From positions 744,001 through 808,000 of the forward strand of contig NZ_VFOR01000001.1 in the NCBI RefSeq assembly GCF_006716235.1: DNA of 64,000 bases, given 5' to 3'. This DNA comes from Propioniferax innocua. GTDB lineage: Bacteria; Actinomycetota; Actinomycetes; Propionibacteriales; Propionibacteriaceae. Position numbers and translations under genes: made by a program. Position 1 is the stretch's first letter; every line of letters begins with the position of its first letter. This document shows positions 7,638 to 16,395 of the stretch, one piece after another. The notes beneath the pieces are model-generated. The model ran no database searches, was not told the origin of the DNA, and was given only the letters and a program-made list of their open reading frames with translations.

Positions 7638-7895
7638 TTATTCCGTATCGCGCTCCACATGTGACGCAGCGCACGCAGCGAGGAGGGCGTCGACCTCCTG
7701 CATGTCGTAGCCCCGGAGCCGGACGCTGAACCGGGCCTGGGTCCAGGTCCGCGGATCGCTGATGTCCACGGCATCGTCCAGCACCGGCTCGACGTGATCG
7801 CGGACCACGGGCTGCATGCGGTCGAGTGACCCGGTGGCGACAACGGCTGCCACGCCCAGTACTGCCACTGCGATCATCGCGATCAGGAACATCAT
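7638..7895 (-). CDS. Small membrane protein with a DivIVA-like motif
   Basis: 85 residues: one N-terminal membrane span (residues 2-22, MFLIAMIAVAVLGVAAVV), a polar stretch, then RFSVRLRGYDMQEVDALLAA, the GY-x-x-x-E/Q-V-D-x-x-L signature of the DivIVA N-terminal domain that binds curved membrane. It is too short to form the long coiled coil of Wag31, so it is probably an accessory membrane protein. Position between DUF3117 and LOG genes matches Rv1209. Two consecutive ATG codons; the first (7895) stands 7 nt after a TAGGAT box, suggesting a leaderless mRNA. Confidence 0.75.
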   Translation of the reverse strand: MMFLIAMIAVAVLGVAAVVATGSLDRMQPVVRDHVEPVLDDAVDISDPRTWTQARFSVRLRGYDMQEVDALLAACAASHVERDTE

Positions 7896-7902
7896 GGGAA
7901 CG

Positions 7903-7908
7903 ATCCTA
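7903..7908 (-). promoter_or_regulatory. -10 box of a leaderless promoter for the DivIVA-like gene
   Basis: TAGGAT on the minus strand, 7 nt before the ATG at 7895, with no Shine-Dalgarno sequence. It falls in the 28-nt gap after the LOG gene. Inference from spacing. Confidence 0.45.
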
Positions 7909-7923
7909 TCGGTCCGACGTGGT

Positions 7924-8658
7924 TCAGGAGTTGTCGGCCACCAGGACCCGCACGGCGTCGTCGATGTCGTCGGTCACGTGGAACAGATCGAAGTCCTTGG
8001 CCGAGATGTTCCCGGCCTCCAGCACCGAGTCGCGGAGCCAGTCCACCAGCGGCGTCCAGTAGTCACTGCCGAACAGGACGAAGCGATGGTCGAGCTTGCC
8101 GGTCTGAGCCAGCGTCAGCCCCTCGAACATCTCATCGAGGGTGCCGAAGCCACCGGGCATCACCACGAAACCCTGGCTGTACTTCATGAACATCATCTTG
8201 CGCACGAAGAAGTAGCGGAAGTTGATACCGAGCGTCACGTACTCGTTCATCCCGGTCTCGAAGGGCAGCTCGATGCCGAGCCCCACCGAGACGCCGTCGG
8301 CTTCGTAAGCGCCCTTGTTGGCGGCCTCCATCACCCCGGGGCCGCCCCCGGTGATGACGCCGAACCGGGCCTGGACGAATTTGCGGGCCAGTTCCTCGGC
8401 CGTGGCGTAGATCGGATCGTCCGGTGGCGTCCGGGCCGAACCGAAGATCGAGACCGCCGGGCCGAGTTCGGCGAGCTCGCCGAAGCCCTCGACGAACTCG
8501 GACTGGATCCGCATGACGCGCCACGGGTCCTCGTGAACCCATGCCACATCTCCGCGGGACGCGAGCAGGCGTTGATCGGTGGTGGTGGGCAAAACCATGT
8601 CCCCGGCGCGCAGCACCGGACCCTGACGATGACGATGACGACGTGATTCGGCGCTCAT
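7924..8658 (-). CDS. LOG-family (TIGR00730) nucleotide 5'-monophosphate phosphoribohydrolase
   Basis: 244 residues with the Rossmann-like fold of the LOG family: VSIFGSARTPPDDP near residue 69, GVITGGGPGVMEAANKGA near residue 99, and the catalytic signature PGGFGTLDEMFE near residue 168. Characterised members release a base from nucleoside 5'-monophosphates, including cytokinin precursors; the bacterial role is often unclear. The N-terminus has a His/Arg repeat (RRHRHRQ) made by CATCGT-type codons. The ATG overlaps the dapE stop (ATGA), so it is translated with dapE, as in mycobacteria where Rv1205 follows dapE closely. Confidence 0.9.
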   Translation of the reverse strand: MSAESRRHRHRQGPVLRAGDMVLPTTTDQRLLASRGDVAWVHEDPWRVMRIQSEFVEGFGELAELGPAVSIFGSARTPPDDPIYATAEELARKFVQARFGVITGGGPGVMEAANKGAYEADGVSVGLGIELPFETGMNEYVTLGINFRYFFVRKMMFMKYSQGFVVMPGGFGTLDEMFEGLTLAQTGKLDHRFVLFGSDYWTPLVDWLRDSVLEAGNISAKDFDLFHVTDDIDDAVRVLVADNS

Positions 8659-9800
8659 GCAACATTCCCTTCAACAAGTCCCAGCCAGGTGAGCAGAACA
8701 CGACGACACTCGTGCACATCCGCGGTGGGGCACCATTCCTCGTCGGTGTGGGCGAGGCTCGGGTCCCCTGGCCCGAAGTTCACCGCAGGAATGCCGAGGG
8801 TCGCGAACCGCGCCACATCGGTCCAGCCGTATTTGGCCGACGCCCGTCCCCCTGCGGCCTTCAGGAACTCGGCGGCGATGCCCGATTCAAGGCCGGGGCG
8901 GGCCGCGTGCGCGTGGTCGGTGATCTCCCACGAATACCCCTCGACCGGCTTGCCCTCCTCGTCCATGACACCGGCCGACCGCAGAAGATGCGGCACTGCT
9001 TCGGCATCGTCACGGTCGGGCGCGTAGCGAAGATTCACCTCGACGGTCGCGGCGTCGGGAATGACGTTGGTGGCGATCCCGCCGGTGATGTTCACCGCGT
9101 TGAGCCCCTCGTGATACTCAAGCCCGTCGACGGTCACGACACGGGGCTCGTACGCCGCCAGTCTCGTCAGGACCGGTGCCAGACCGTGGATGGCGTTGAC
9201 GCCCTTCCACGCGCGCGCCGAATGGGAGGCGCGGCCATGGGCGGTGATGCGAATGCGCAGGGTTCCCTGGCAGCCACCCTCGATGCCCGCGTTGCTGGGC
9301 TCCCCCAACAATGCGAAATCACCGGCGAGGAGCTCGGGGGTCTCCCGGACGAGACGGCCCAGTCCATTCTTGGCGTCCTCGACCTCCTCGTGGTCGTAGA
9401 AGACCCACGTCACGTCCACGTCCGGAGCGTCGCCCCGACCGATGGCCGCGTCGATCGCAGGCGCCATATTGGCGAACACCGCGACGCCCGCCTTCATGTC
9501 ACAGGAGCCACGCCCGATGACCCGCTCGGAGTCGCCAACCCCTTCCAGCCGGCTCGGCAGGCTTCCGGCGACGAGCGGCACGGTGTCGAGGTGCCCGGCC
9601 AGGATCACGCGGCGTTCGCGTCCAAGATCGGTACGAGCCACCACGGCATCCCCGTTGCGCGTGACCTCCAATGCCGGGAGCGCACGCAGCGCGGTCTCCA
9701 TCGCATCCGCGAGGGGGCCTTCGTTCCCACTGACCGATTCAATGTCGATGAGCTGCTGCAGCAACGCGACCACGTCGCCGTCAAGATTCAAACTGTGCAC
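8655..9800 (-). CDS. dapE: Succinyl-diaminopimelate desuccinylase
   Basis: 381 residues from GTG 9800. It removes succinate from N-succinyl-L,L-diaminopimelate using two zinc ions. Seen in order: the metal motif [10 protein letters not shown] with the catalytic Asp, [14 protein letters not shown] with the bridging Asp, [13 protein letters not shown] with the general-base Glu, [19 protein letters not shown], the dimerisation lid, and the C-terminal [15 protein letters not shown] with the last zinc ligand His. The open frame extends to 9941 over dapD and its promoter, but GTG 9800 lies 7 nt after TAGAGT with no Shine-Dalgarno site, the same arrangement as other heads of operons here. Divergent from dapD; overlaps the LOG gene by 4 nt. 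Confidence 0.94.
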   Translation of the reverse strand: MHSLNLDGDVVALLQQLIDIESVSGNEGPLADAMETALRALPALEVTRNGDAVVARTDLGRERRVILAGHLDTVPLVAGSLPSRLEGVGDSERVIGRGSCDMKAGVAVFANMAPAIDAAIGRGDAPDVDVTWVFYDHEEVEDAKNGLGRLVRETPELLAGDFALLGEPSNAGIEGGCQGTLRIRITAHGRASHSARAWKGVNAIHGLAPVLTRLAAYEPRVVTVDGLEYHEGLNAVNITGGIATNVIPDAATVEVNLRYAPDRDDAEAVPHLLRSAGVMDEEGKPVEGYSWEITDHAHAARPGLESGIAAEFLKAAGGRASAKYGWTDVARFATLGIPAVNFGPGDPSLAHTDEEWCPTADVHECRRVLLTWLGLVEGNVA

Positions 9801-9807
9801 CCGACAG

Positions 9808-9854
9808 ACTCTACTTCCACGATGGGCATCTCCCTTCGTCCGGGCAGGTAGGGT
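9808..9854. promoter_or_regulatory. Divergent leaderless promoters for dapE and dapD
   Basis: In the 61-nt gap, TAGAGT on the minus strand (9808-9813) stands 7 nt before the dapE GTG and TAGGGT on the plus strand (9849-9854) stands 7 nt before the dapD ATG. Both starts lack a Shine-Dalgarno site. The identical layout on both sides supports leaderless transcription of both lysine genes. Confidence 0.55.
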
Positions 9855-9861
9855 CGCGTCC

Positions 9862-10776
9862 ATGACTTCGCGTACTGCACATGGCTGGGCCCTGATCACC
9901 GAGCACATCTCGGGCGACATCCTCGACGCCTGGTTCCCCACACCAGAACTCGGCGAACCGACACAGGAGGGCGAGCCGACCGCGCTCAGCCCACTGGCCG
10001 GCCCCGATGAGGCACGTCAGGTGACCAAGCGCGTCCAACAGGTCTCGATCGACCTCGACGCCGCACCCGCGGACGCCATCGACGGTTACCTGCGTCTGCA
10101 CCTGCTCTCGCACCGCATCGTGCAGCCCAACACCATCAACCTCGATGGCCTCTTCGGCGTCCTCACCAACGTCGTGTGGACCTCCGCCGGCCCCTGCGCC
10201 ATCGAGGGCTTCGAACTGACGCGCGCACGACTGCGTGAGGAACACGGGCACGTGACCGTCTTCGGCGTCGACAAGTTCCCCCGCATGATCGACTACGTCC
10301 TCCCCAGCGGCGTTCGCATCGGCGACGCCGACCGCGTCCGTCTGGGCGCGCATCTGGCCGAGGGAACCGTCGTGATGCACGAGGGCTTTGTGAACTTCAA
10401 CGCCGGCACGCTCGGCAAGTCGATGGTCGAAGGACGCATCTCGCAGGGTGTCGTCGTCGGTGACGGCTCCGACATCGGCGGCGGGGCGTCGATCATGGGC
10501 ACGCTCTCCGGCGGCGGCAAGGAGGTCATCAAGCTCGGCGAGAAATGCCTGCTCGGCGCCAACGCGGGCGTGGGCATCTCCCTCGGCGACGGATGCACCG
10601 TGGAGGCCGGCCTGTACGTGACCGCGGGCACCAAGGTGACAGTCGGTGAGCAGACCGTGCGCGCCTCGGAGCTCTCGGGCCGCGACAACCTGCTGTTCAT
10701 CCGCAACTCGGTGACCGGTGCCGTCGAGGCACGCCCCAACGGCGCCGGTGTGAAACTGAACTCCGACCTGCACTGA
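9862..10776 (+). CDS. dapD: Tetrahydrodipicolinate N-succinyltransferase, actinobacterial type
   Basis: 304 residues. It succinylates tetrahydrodipicolinate, the step before DapC and DapE. The protein begins [14 protein letters not shown], has an N-terminal domain with [20 protein letters not shown], then a left-handed parallel beta-helix of hexapeptide repeats ([39 protein letters not shown]) ending in [15 protein letters not shown]. This is the mycobacterial Rv1201c type, longer than the enterobacterial one. The frame is open back to 9442, but ATG 9862 is preferred because of the TAGGGT box 7 nt upstream and because earlier codons cover dapE. The next gene starts 1 nt after its stop. Confidence 0.95.
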   Translation: MTSRTAHGWALITEHISGDILDAWFPTPELGEPTQEGEPTALSPLAGPDEARQVTKRVQQVSIDLDAAPADAIDGYLRLHLLSHRIVQPNTINLDGLFGVLTNVVWTSAGPCAIEGFELTRARLREEHGHVTVFGVDKFPRMIDYVLPSGVRIGDADRVRLGAHLAEGTVVMHEGFVNFNAGTLGKSMVEGRISQGVVVGDGSDIGGGASIMGTLSGGGKEVIKLGEKCLLGANAGVGISLGDGCTVEAGLYVTAGTKVTVGEQTVRASELSGRDNLLFIRNSVTGAVEARPNGAGVKLNSDLH

Positions 10777-10777
10777 C

Positions 10778-11632
10778 GTGGCTGCGCGAAGGCGTGGGCG
10801 CGGCATCGGGTGTGTCCTGGTGCTGTTCCTCCTGCTGACCGTCGCAGGCGTCGGCGGGCTGTATTTCCTCAGCAACCGGCAGCACATCCCACCACCGGCG
10901 ATCTTCGAACGCTGCGTGGCCACAGCCAACGGTGAGAGCGTCGCTGTCACACCGGAGCAGGCTCACTACGCGGCATTGATCAGCGCGATCGCGGTCCAGC
11001 GGGGCATGCCACCCCGCGCGGCCACGATCGCGCTGGCCACCGCCTACCAGGAGAGCGGCATCCGCAACCTCGATCACGGCGACCGTGACTCCCTGGGCCT
11101 GTTCCAGCAACGCCCTTCCCAGGGCTGGGGAACCGAGGAGCAGATCATGGATCCGGTGTTTTCGACCCACGCGTTCTACGACGCCCTCGCGCGTATCCCC
11201 GACTGGGAGAACGGCGACATCAACGACACAGCACAGGCTGTGCAACGCTCCGGCTACCCGGAGGCGTACCGACAGCACGAGCCCAACGCACGCATCCTCG
11301 CCTCTGCCCTGACCGGTCACTCCCCCGGCGGGCTCACATGTTCGGTGGACTCACCCGGTGGGGGTTCTCCGCAGGAGACTGTGGCCTCCCTCGACGAGGC
11401 CTTCGGCCACATCGGCGTCACCACGGCACGAACACCCGAAGGTGCGACGGAGGTGGCTTTCGCCCATCACGACGAAGCCCTGCGCTGGGCAGTCGCCCAT
11501 CACGCGGTGGCAAATGCCAAGGATCTGGGCGTGCGTGAGGTTCAAGTGGGTGACCAGCAATGGGTCGCCGATGGGAAGACCGCACCGTGGAACGCCGTCG
11601 AACCGATCGACGGCGTCGTCATACGTTTCTGA
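10778..11632 (+). CDS. Membrane-anchored lysozyme-like protein of unknown role
   Basis: 284 residues from GTG 10778, one base after the dapD stop. An Arg-rich start is followed by one membrane span (about residues 11-30) and an extracellular region. The core AATIALATAYQESGIRNLDHGDRDSLGLFQQRPSQGWGT resembles the catalytic centre of lysozyme-like transglycosylases, where the Glu in QESG would be the acid and GLFQ(Q)RPS the following beta-hairpin. The C-terminal third (HHDEALRWAVAHHAVANAK...) looks like a separate small domain. The family is common in actinobacteria but I know no tested function; cell-wall cleavage is inference. It converges on dapC with a 14-bp overlap of the ends. Confidence 0.72.
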   Translation: MAARRRGRGIGCVLVLFLLLTVAGVGGLYFLSNRQHIPPPAIFERCVATANGESVAVTPEQAHYAALISAIAVQRGMPPRAATIALATAYQESGIRNLDHGDRDSLGLFQQRPSQGWGTEEQIMDPVFSTHAFYDALARIPDWENGDINDTAQAVQRSGYPEAYRQHEPNARILASALTGHSPGGLTCSVDSPGGGSPQETVASLDEAFGHIGVTTARTPEGATEVAFAHHDEALRWAVAHHAVANAKDLGVREVQVGDQQWVADGKTAPWNAVEPIDGVVIRF

Positions 11633-12728
11633 CGATCCGCCCGGCAGCACCCGCGATGTCGTCATCGGTCGCAGTCAGCGTGATCCGCACGTGCGTGGCG
11701 TCCCCGTAGAAATCTCCGGGCGTCACGAGAATCCCCAAAGCCGCGAAGTGGTCGACGATCGCACGGCCGTCGGTGAAGTCACCACGGGTGGCCCAGAGAT
11801 ACAGGCCGCCCTCGGAATGGTCGATCCGCCAGCCGTCGGCCAGCAGAGCCTGACGTAGCGTGTCGCGTCGATCGCGGTAGCGCGCCTTCTGCTCGACCAC
11901 ATGGCGATGCTCGACGAGCGTGGCGGCCATGGCTGCCTGAACCGGCGTCGGCATCATCATGCCGCCATGCTTGCGGATCTCGGTCAACTGCGAGATCAGG
12001 CCGACGTCACCGGCGCAGAAACCGGCTCGATAGCCAGCGAGATTGGAACGCTTCGACTCCGAGAAGATGGCGAGGACACCCGTGGGGTCATCGGTGATGC
12101 TCGGATCCAGCACCGAGACCGGCTCATCCTCCCATCCGAACTCGCCGTAGCACTCGTCCGACGCCAACACCGCGCCGTGCTCACGGCACCACGCGACCCA
12201 AGCACGCAGCTCGTCCGCCGAGAGGATCGCACCGTGAGGATTGGCCGGGGAGTTGATCCACACCAGGCCCGCCCGGCGGCCGGCGAGTCTGTCATCCAGA
12301 ACCGCAGGGTCGTCACAGGCCACCGGATCGATCCCCGCGAGCTGCGCCCCCACCGCATAGGTGGGGTACGCCGTCTCAGGATGCACCACGACGGTGTCCG
12401 CAGCGCCCGCAAGGCCGAGATGGGTCGGCAGCCAGGCAACGAATTCCTTCGTGCCGATGACCGGCAGCGTCCCCACCTCGGTGGTGACCCGCCAACGATC
12501 CCGCAGATACGCACCCATGGCGTCCTGCAGGTCCGAGATCCCGACCACCCGGGGGTAGCCATGCGCGTCGGAGGAACGAGTCAACGCCTCGATCGCCACC
12601 TGAGGCGCGGGGTCCACAGGTGAACCGACCGTGAGGTCGATGAAGCCCTCCGGATGACTCTGGGCTCGCTCGCGGGCAGCAGCGAGTGTGTCCCAGGGAA
12701 AAGTCGGGAGCCGGTCAGCGATGGTCAC
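11619..12728 (-). CDS. dapC: Succinyldiaminopimelate transaminase
   Basis: 369 residues, class I/II PLP-dependent aminotransferase. It converts N-succinyl-2-amino-6-ketopimelate to N-succinyl-diaminopimelate using glutamate. Seen: IDLTVGSPVDP, HGYPRVVGISDLQDAMG near residue 56, NSPANPHGA near residue 158 (Asn contacts PLP), DECYGEFGW (Asp contacts the pyridine N), SESKRSNLAGYRAGF near residue 228 with the Schiff-base lysine, and the C-terminal Arg in HVRITL. It lies 9 nt behind fdxA, the same fdxC-dapC order as Rv1177-Rv1178. Confidence 0.93.
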   Translation of the reverse strand: MTIADRLPTFPWDTLAAARERAQSHPEGFIDLTVGSPVDPAPQVAIEALTRSSDAHGYPRVVGISDLQDAMGAYLRDRWRVTTEVGTLPVIGTKEFVAWLPTHLGLAGAADTVVVHPETAYPTYAVGAQLAGIDPVACDDPAVLDDRLAGRRAGLVWINSPANPHGAILSADELRAWVAWCREHGAVLASDECYGEFGWEDEPVSVLDPSITDDPTGVLAIFSESKRSNLAGYRAGFCAGDVGLISQLTEIRKHGGMMMPTPVQAAMAATLVEHRHVVEQKARYRDRRDTLRQALLADGWRIDHSEGGLYLWATRGDFTDGRAIVDHFAALGILVTPGDFYGDATHVRITLTATDDDIAGAAGRIVRNV

Positions 12729-12737
12729 GCTGATCGA

Positions 12738-13064
12738 TCACGCATCGTGCTCTTGCTTGGGCATGGCCTCGACCTCAGGGTGGTCGAAGTCGACAGGCCC
12801 CAGCTTGGCAGCGCCGCCGGGCGAACCCAGCTTGTCGAAGAACTGCACGTTGATGTCGTAGTAGTTCGCCCACTCCTCGGGAGTGTCGTCCTCATAGTAG
12901 ATGGCCTCGACGGGGCACACCGGCTCGCACGCGCCACAGTCGACGCACTCATCCGGATGGATGTACAGCATTCGGTTGCCCTCGTAGATGCAGTCCACCG
13001 GGCATTCCTCAACGCACGCCAGGTCCTTCAGATCCACACATGGCTGCGCGATGATGTATGTCAC
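12738..13064 (-). CDS. fdxA: 7Fe ferredoxin (FdxA/FdxC type)
   Basis: 108 residues from GTG 13064, which has an AGGAG site 6 nt upstream. The N-terminal half carries the cysteine set for a [3Fe-4S] and a [4Fe-4S] cluster: PCVDLKDLACVEECPVDC and ECVDCGACEPVCP. The C-terminal extension (EEWANYYDINVQFFDKLGSP, then GGAAKLGPVDFDHPEVE) is characteristic of actinobacterial FdxA. It transfers single electrons in the cytosol; its partners are not evident here. An in-frame extension to 13550 overlaps the divergent gene and is not used. Operon with dapC. Confidence 0.95.
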   Translation of the reverse strand: MTYIIAQPCVDLKDLACVEECPVDCIYEGNRMLYIHPDECVDCGACEPVCPVEAIYYEDDTPEEWANYYDINVQFFDKLGSPGGAAKLGPVDFDHPEVEAMPKQEHDA

Positions 13065-13085
13065 CAGATGCTCCTGTCGTCGAAA

Positions 13086-13586
13086 GTGAGTGCCCCCATT
13101 TCTACCACGCGTCACCTCGTCCGCGGCCAACGTGTCAGCCTGCGTCGCCAACTCGCCGATGGTCAGGGAGATCTGATCGGTTGGGTCCTCACCGCCGACG
13201 CCGACGGCCTGGAACTGCTCGACCGTCAGGCCCACCGACATCGCGTCGACAGCGCCCAGATCCTCGCTCTGCGTCTCATCCCGCTGATCCCACCGGGGCG
13301 CAACCCCGAGAACGGTGACCGCAGCATCCTCGCCCGCATGCTCACCGACCTCACTGGAGCGGAGGTCACCGCCGAAGCCATCGCAGTCGGCCGCATCCGT
13401 GATCTGGTCGACGATGTGACGCCTGCCCTCGACATGATCGACGCCGGCCGAGCCCCCTCCCCCGGCACCGTGCTGATCTCCGGCGAATGGGCAGTCCTTG
13501 CTTCCCCACCACAGAAGGCACACATCTGGGCCGCATGGGCCGCCCTGCACAATGCCCGAAATCTGGCATGGGTCGCCAAGATGTGA
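13086..13586 (+). CDS. Protein with an Rv0428c-type SH3-like N-terminal domain but no acetyltransferase domain
   Basis: About 166 residues from GTG 13086 (start uncertain: no clear ribosome site or TANNNT box). The segment LVRGQRVSLRRQLADGQGD, then GWVLTADADGLELLDRQAHRHRVDS, matches the small SH3-like domain that precedes GNAT acetyltransferases of the Rv0428c type, including the final VPLIPPG-like end. The C-terminal 80 residues (ILARMLTDLTGAEVTAEA..., ending ISGEWAVLASPPQKAHIWAA) do not show GNAT motifs. It is divergent from fdxA with a 21-nt gap and converges on the VanW gene, ending 12 nt from its stop. Function unknown. Confidence 0.65.
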   Translation: MSAPISTTRHLVRGQRVSLRRQLADGQGDLIGWVLTADADGLELLDRQAHRHRVDSAQILALRLIPLIPPGRNPENGDRSILARMLTDLTGAEVTAEAIAVGRIRDLVDDVTPALDMIDAGRAPSPGTVLISGEWAVLASPPQKAHIWAAWAALHNARNLAWVAKM

Positions 13587-13598
13587 GGGCTCAGAGCG

Positions 13599-15350
13599 TC
13601 AAACGCACTCGACCTTGTCAGTGGCGCTGTACTTCCACGACTTGTCCTCACGGCGGATCTCGGTGCCGTTCTGCTTGAAGATCCGGTAGTACGACGCGGT
13701 GAAACCCGGTGACGGCGACTGTGGCTCGCACTCGTCACTGGTCTCCTTGATCGTCGTCCCGTCGTAGAAACCACTCTTGGTCGGTTCGGGAGACACGATC
13801 TCCCACTGCTTCACACCCCAGATCTGGAATGTGATCGACCCCTTGCCCCCCGATGCGGACTTGTTGACCGAACCGGTGATCATCACCGCGTTGTCAGTGG
13901 TGTTCTTGAACTTCAGGTCGATCGACCCGTAGTACAACGTGGCCTCACGTCCGGCCGGGTAACGGCTGAAGTACATGGTGTGCGGCTGGTGTTCGACATC
14001 CTCGAGACCGGCGAACCAAGCTGCGTTGTACAAGGTGGTGGCGCCCTGGGAGATACCGCCGGCGGACTGCTTACGCAGCTGACCGCCCGAGATCACATAG
14101 CCGTCGACGTAACCGGCCGACGCGTCACGTGGCCCGATGTGTTCATCCACCGAGAACGTCTCCCCCGGACGCAACACCGCGCCACTGATGTGTTGGGCGA
14201 ACAGAGTCAGGTTCGTGTTGCGGTAGTCGGCGTGGGGGAAGGAGGTGGTGAACTCCCCGATCACCTCGCGAGGCTTGCGCTTCTCGGCCTCCTCTGTGGT
14301 GAACTTCGCCTTCTCACCGCTCAGCTCCACCTCGACCTCGCGTTCGTCACTGGTGGCGGCGGGCACGATCACCTCATGGAAGGACTCCTTGGAGACCTCC
14401 GAGCCGTCCTCGGACGGGATCACGCTGATCTTGCCGCCCTCGAACTTGTACGAAGCCTCTTTGGCGTCCTTGAGGCCGAGCTCATCCATCGCAGGCTGTG
14501 CGGCCTCGTACAGCTTGTCTCCGTCGATCGAACCGGAGAACTCCTTGCCCTCCGCCTTGATGGAGGCCGCGCCCGCGATCATCTCGGGGGTCACTTCGAA
14601 GGTTCCCTTGCCGGTGTCCACCACGACCGGGCCCTGTACGGCCTTCTTCGCCCACGAATCGACGAACCGGTCGGCGGCCCCTGTGGTGAGGGCCGGATCC
14701 TCGACCGCGACAGTGGCTTCGATCCGGTCATTGACCAGATACCCGTCCTTGATCTGCGCCGCGGACTTCTTCTGATCCAGCGTGCGACCGGTGACGCCCT
14801 CGTCGCGCTTCACCTCAGTGCCCTCGAACCGTACCGCCGCATTCTTGGGCTCACGGTCGACTTTCTCCGACGCGATGCGCTTGACCTCGGCTTCAAGCTT
14901 CTTCTCGTCGACAGCGGCGATCGGTTTGACCTCCGAGCCCCCGGTGAGCACCCGCCAGATCTGGCGGGGATCCCAGCTGCGTCCGACACCGGAGCTCTCA
15001 ACGGTGTCCCTGTAATTCACCGCGAGGCCCGCAGCCTCCGGTTCAACCTCCACGTCCACGCCATCGGCCACGAGAGTGAACGTCGCATTCTCCTGCTGTG
15101 CATAATCCTTGGCCAGTTTCGCCTCGGCCTCGGCCGCGCTGAGACCACCGATCTCGATTCCGGCCATGGTGGTGTCACGAGGCACCTTGTCGCCGGTCAT
15201 GAAGTACCCGGCGACATACGCTCCGCCGAGCAGGACCAACAGCCCTCCGATGACCGACAGTGTGATGATCCGAACACGGCGAGGGTTCGACGGCTTCTCC
15301 TCCGAGATCTCGGTCTCGGCCGCAGCCAGCTTGTCGTCCGCCACAGGCAC
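13599..15350 (-). CDS. Membrane-anchored VanW-family protein with peptidoglycan-binding-like repeats
   Basis: About 583 residues. An acidic cytoplasmic start is followed by one membrane span (residues 27-50, IITLSVIGGLLVLLGGAYVAG), then two copies of a domain of the PG_binding_4 type (GIEIGGLSAAEAEAKLAKDY begins the first, SGSIDGDKLYEAAQPAMDEL the second) and a C-terminal VanW domain: RNTNLTLFAQHISGAVLRPG, SGGQLRKQSAGGISQGATTL, YNAAWFAGLEDVEHQPH and YPAGREATLYYG. In many firmicute members the GG-x-x-Q motif has Cys; here it is Ser, as in other actinobacteria. It probably acts at the cell wall, with unknown chemistry. GTG 15350 or the next GTG two codons on could be the start. It converges with the gene ending at 13586. 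Confidence 0.85.
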   Translation of the reverse strand: MPVADDKLAAAETEISEEKPSNPRRVRIITLSVIGGLLVLLGGAYVAGYFMTGDKVPRDTTMAGIEIGGLSAAEAEAKLAKDYAQQENATFTLVADGVDVEVEPEAAGLAVNYRDTVESSGVGRSWDPRQIWRVLTGGSEVKPIAAVDEKKLEAEVKRIASEKVDREPKNAAVRFEGTEVKRDEGVTGRTLDQKKSAAQIKDGYLVNDRIEATVAVEDPALTTGAADRFVDSWAKKAVQGPVVVDTGKGTFEVTPEMIAGAASIKAEGKEFSGSIDGDKLYEAAQPAMDELGLKDAKEASYKFEGGKISVIPSEDGSEVSKESFHEVIVPAATSDEREVEVELSGEKAKFTTEEAEKRKPREVIGEFTTSFPHADYRNTNLTLFAQHISGAVLRPGETFSVDEHIGPRDASAGYVDGYVISGGQLRKQSAGGISQGATTLYNAAWFAGLEDVEHQPHTMYFSRYPAGREATLYYGSIDLKFKNTTDNAVMITGSVNKSASGGKGSITFQIWGVKQWEIVSPEPTKSGFYDGTTIKETSDECEPQSPSPGFTASYYRIFKQNGTEIRREDKSWKYSATDKVECV

Positions 15351-15356
15351 TTCCTC

Positions 15357-15388
15357 GCTCTTGGATTTGAATGGCTCTTGGATTTGAA
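15357..15388. repeat. 17-bp period tandem duplication upstream of the VanW gene
   Basis: GCTCTTGGATTTGAA occurs at 15357-15371 and again at 15374-15388, lying just before the VanW start codon on the minus strand. Confidence 0.85.
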
Positions 15389-15455
15389 AGGTCGCTGCGC
15401 CACTTTACGATAAGGAGCCTGCTGGGCACAGCCCCGAGCAGCAGCACCGGCTCAC

Positions 15456-16352
15456 TCAGTCAAGGCCGGCGAAGACGTCGGTGGCCCCTTCGGGGAAAGG
15501 CACTCCTCCGGCGAGCCGGAAGGCCTCCCCCGCCATTCCATGGGCCGATTCGTGCTCGAACATCTGCACAAAACCGCTGTCAGGCTGGATCTGCGAGGCA
15601 TGCGCACGGAAGGCCGCGATCTTGCGATGCATCAATTCGGGCGCATGAACTGTTACAGAGATGTCATCGTCGGGGACGACCATCGGCGGCAGAGGACCAT
15701 CGGGATCCATCCCTCCGAACGTCTCGGCATCTCCGATCTCCTGGAGCCGCCGAAGACCCGCCCGCATCGCGGACTCCCCCAGAGCGGTCCACAGGATCCG
15801 GGGAACCTGCCATGCCTCACCCAGATCTCGCCGATGACTCGGGACGGCGGCCAGCATGGCCCCATACATGGCGACGCGGTGCGCCTTGATGTGATCGGGG
15901 TGCCCGTAATGCCCGTTCTCGTCGTAGGTGATCAGCACCTCGGGGCGACGGTCACGAATCAACGCGACCATGTGATTCGCCGCCTCGAGAAGATCCGCCA
16001 GCCAGAAACATCCCGGGTGGAGTTCATCTCGGGCCACCGCATTGCCGTTCTCGTCGGTCCCCATACCCGAATCCCGATAACAGTGGTCTCCGCCAAGACG
16101 CACGGCGTCAGTGATTCCAAGGGCCTCCATCGAAGCTTCCAGCTCGGTGATCCGGTGCTCGGCCAGCGAGTCCTCCCGATCGGCGGCCAGATGCACCAGA
16201 TCGGGATCGACAACCTCACCCTCCTCGCCCAGAGTGCAGGTCACCAGCGTCACCGCATCACCTCGGGACGCATGAAGGGCCATGGTCAGACCGGTTGAGG
16301 TCACTTCATCATCGGGATGGGCGTGCACGAGCATCAGGCGTCGGGAGGTCAT
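15456..16352 (-). CDS. mshB: MshB, GlcNAc-Ins deacetylase of mycothiol synthesis
   Basis: 298 residues from ATG 16352. Removes acetyl from 1-D-myo-inositol 2-acetamido-2-deoxyglucopyranoside, step two of mycothiol synthesis. The zinc motif LMLVHAHPDDEVTSTGLTMA is at the N-terminus (HPDDE), and HYGHPDHIKAH carries the third zinc ligand His. Length agrees with M. tuberculosis MshB (about 303). Two ATGs are close together (16358 and 16352); 16352 is chosen because TAGTCT ends 7 nt before it and no Shine-Dalgarno site is seen. The longer frame to 16472 runs over the LpqW-like gene's last codons. Its presence, with the mycothiol-linked reductase at 53.9 kb, shows a mycothiol-using host. Confidence 0.9.
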   Translation of the reverse strand: MTSRRLMLVHAHPDDEVTSTGLTMALHASRGDAVTLVTCTLGEEGEVVDPDLVHLAADREDSLAEHRITELEASMEALGITDAVRLGGDHCYRDSGMGTDENGNAVARDELHPGCFWLADLLEAANHMVALIRDRRPEVLITYDENGHYGHPDHIKAHRVAMYGAMLAAVPSHRRDLGEAWQVPRILWTALGESAMRAGLRRLQEIGDAETFGGMDPDGPLPPMVVPDDDISVTVHAPELMHRKIAAFRAHASQIQPDSGFVQMFEHESAHGMAGEAFRLAGGVPFPEGATDVFAGLD

Positions 16353-16359
16353 GGTCATG

Positions 16360-16365
16360 AGACTA
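16360..16365 (-). promoter_or_regulatory. -10 box of a leaderless promoter for mshB
   Basis: TAGTCT on the minus strand, 7 nt before ATG 16352. The gap to the LpqW-like stop is short (16353-16395), so mshB may also be read from upstream. Inference. Confidence 0.4.
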
Positions 16366-16395
16366 CCCATTCCCACGAAAATCAGGCGGCAAAAA

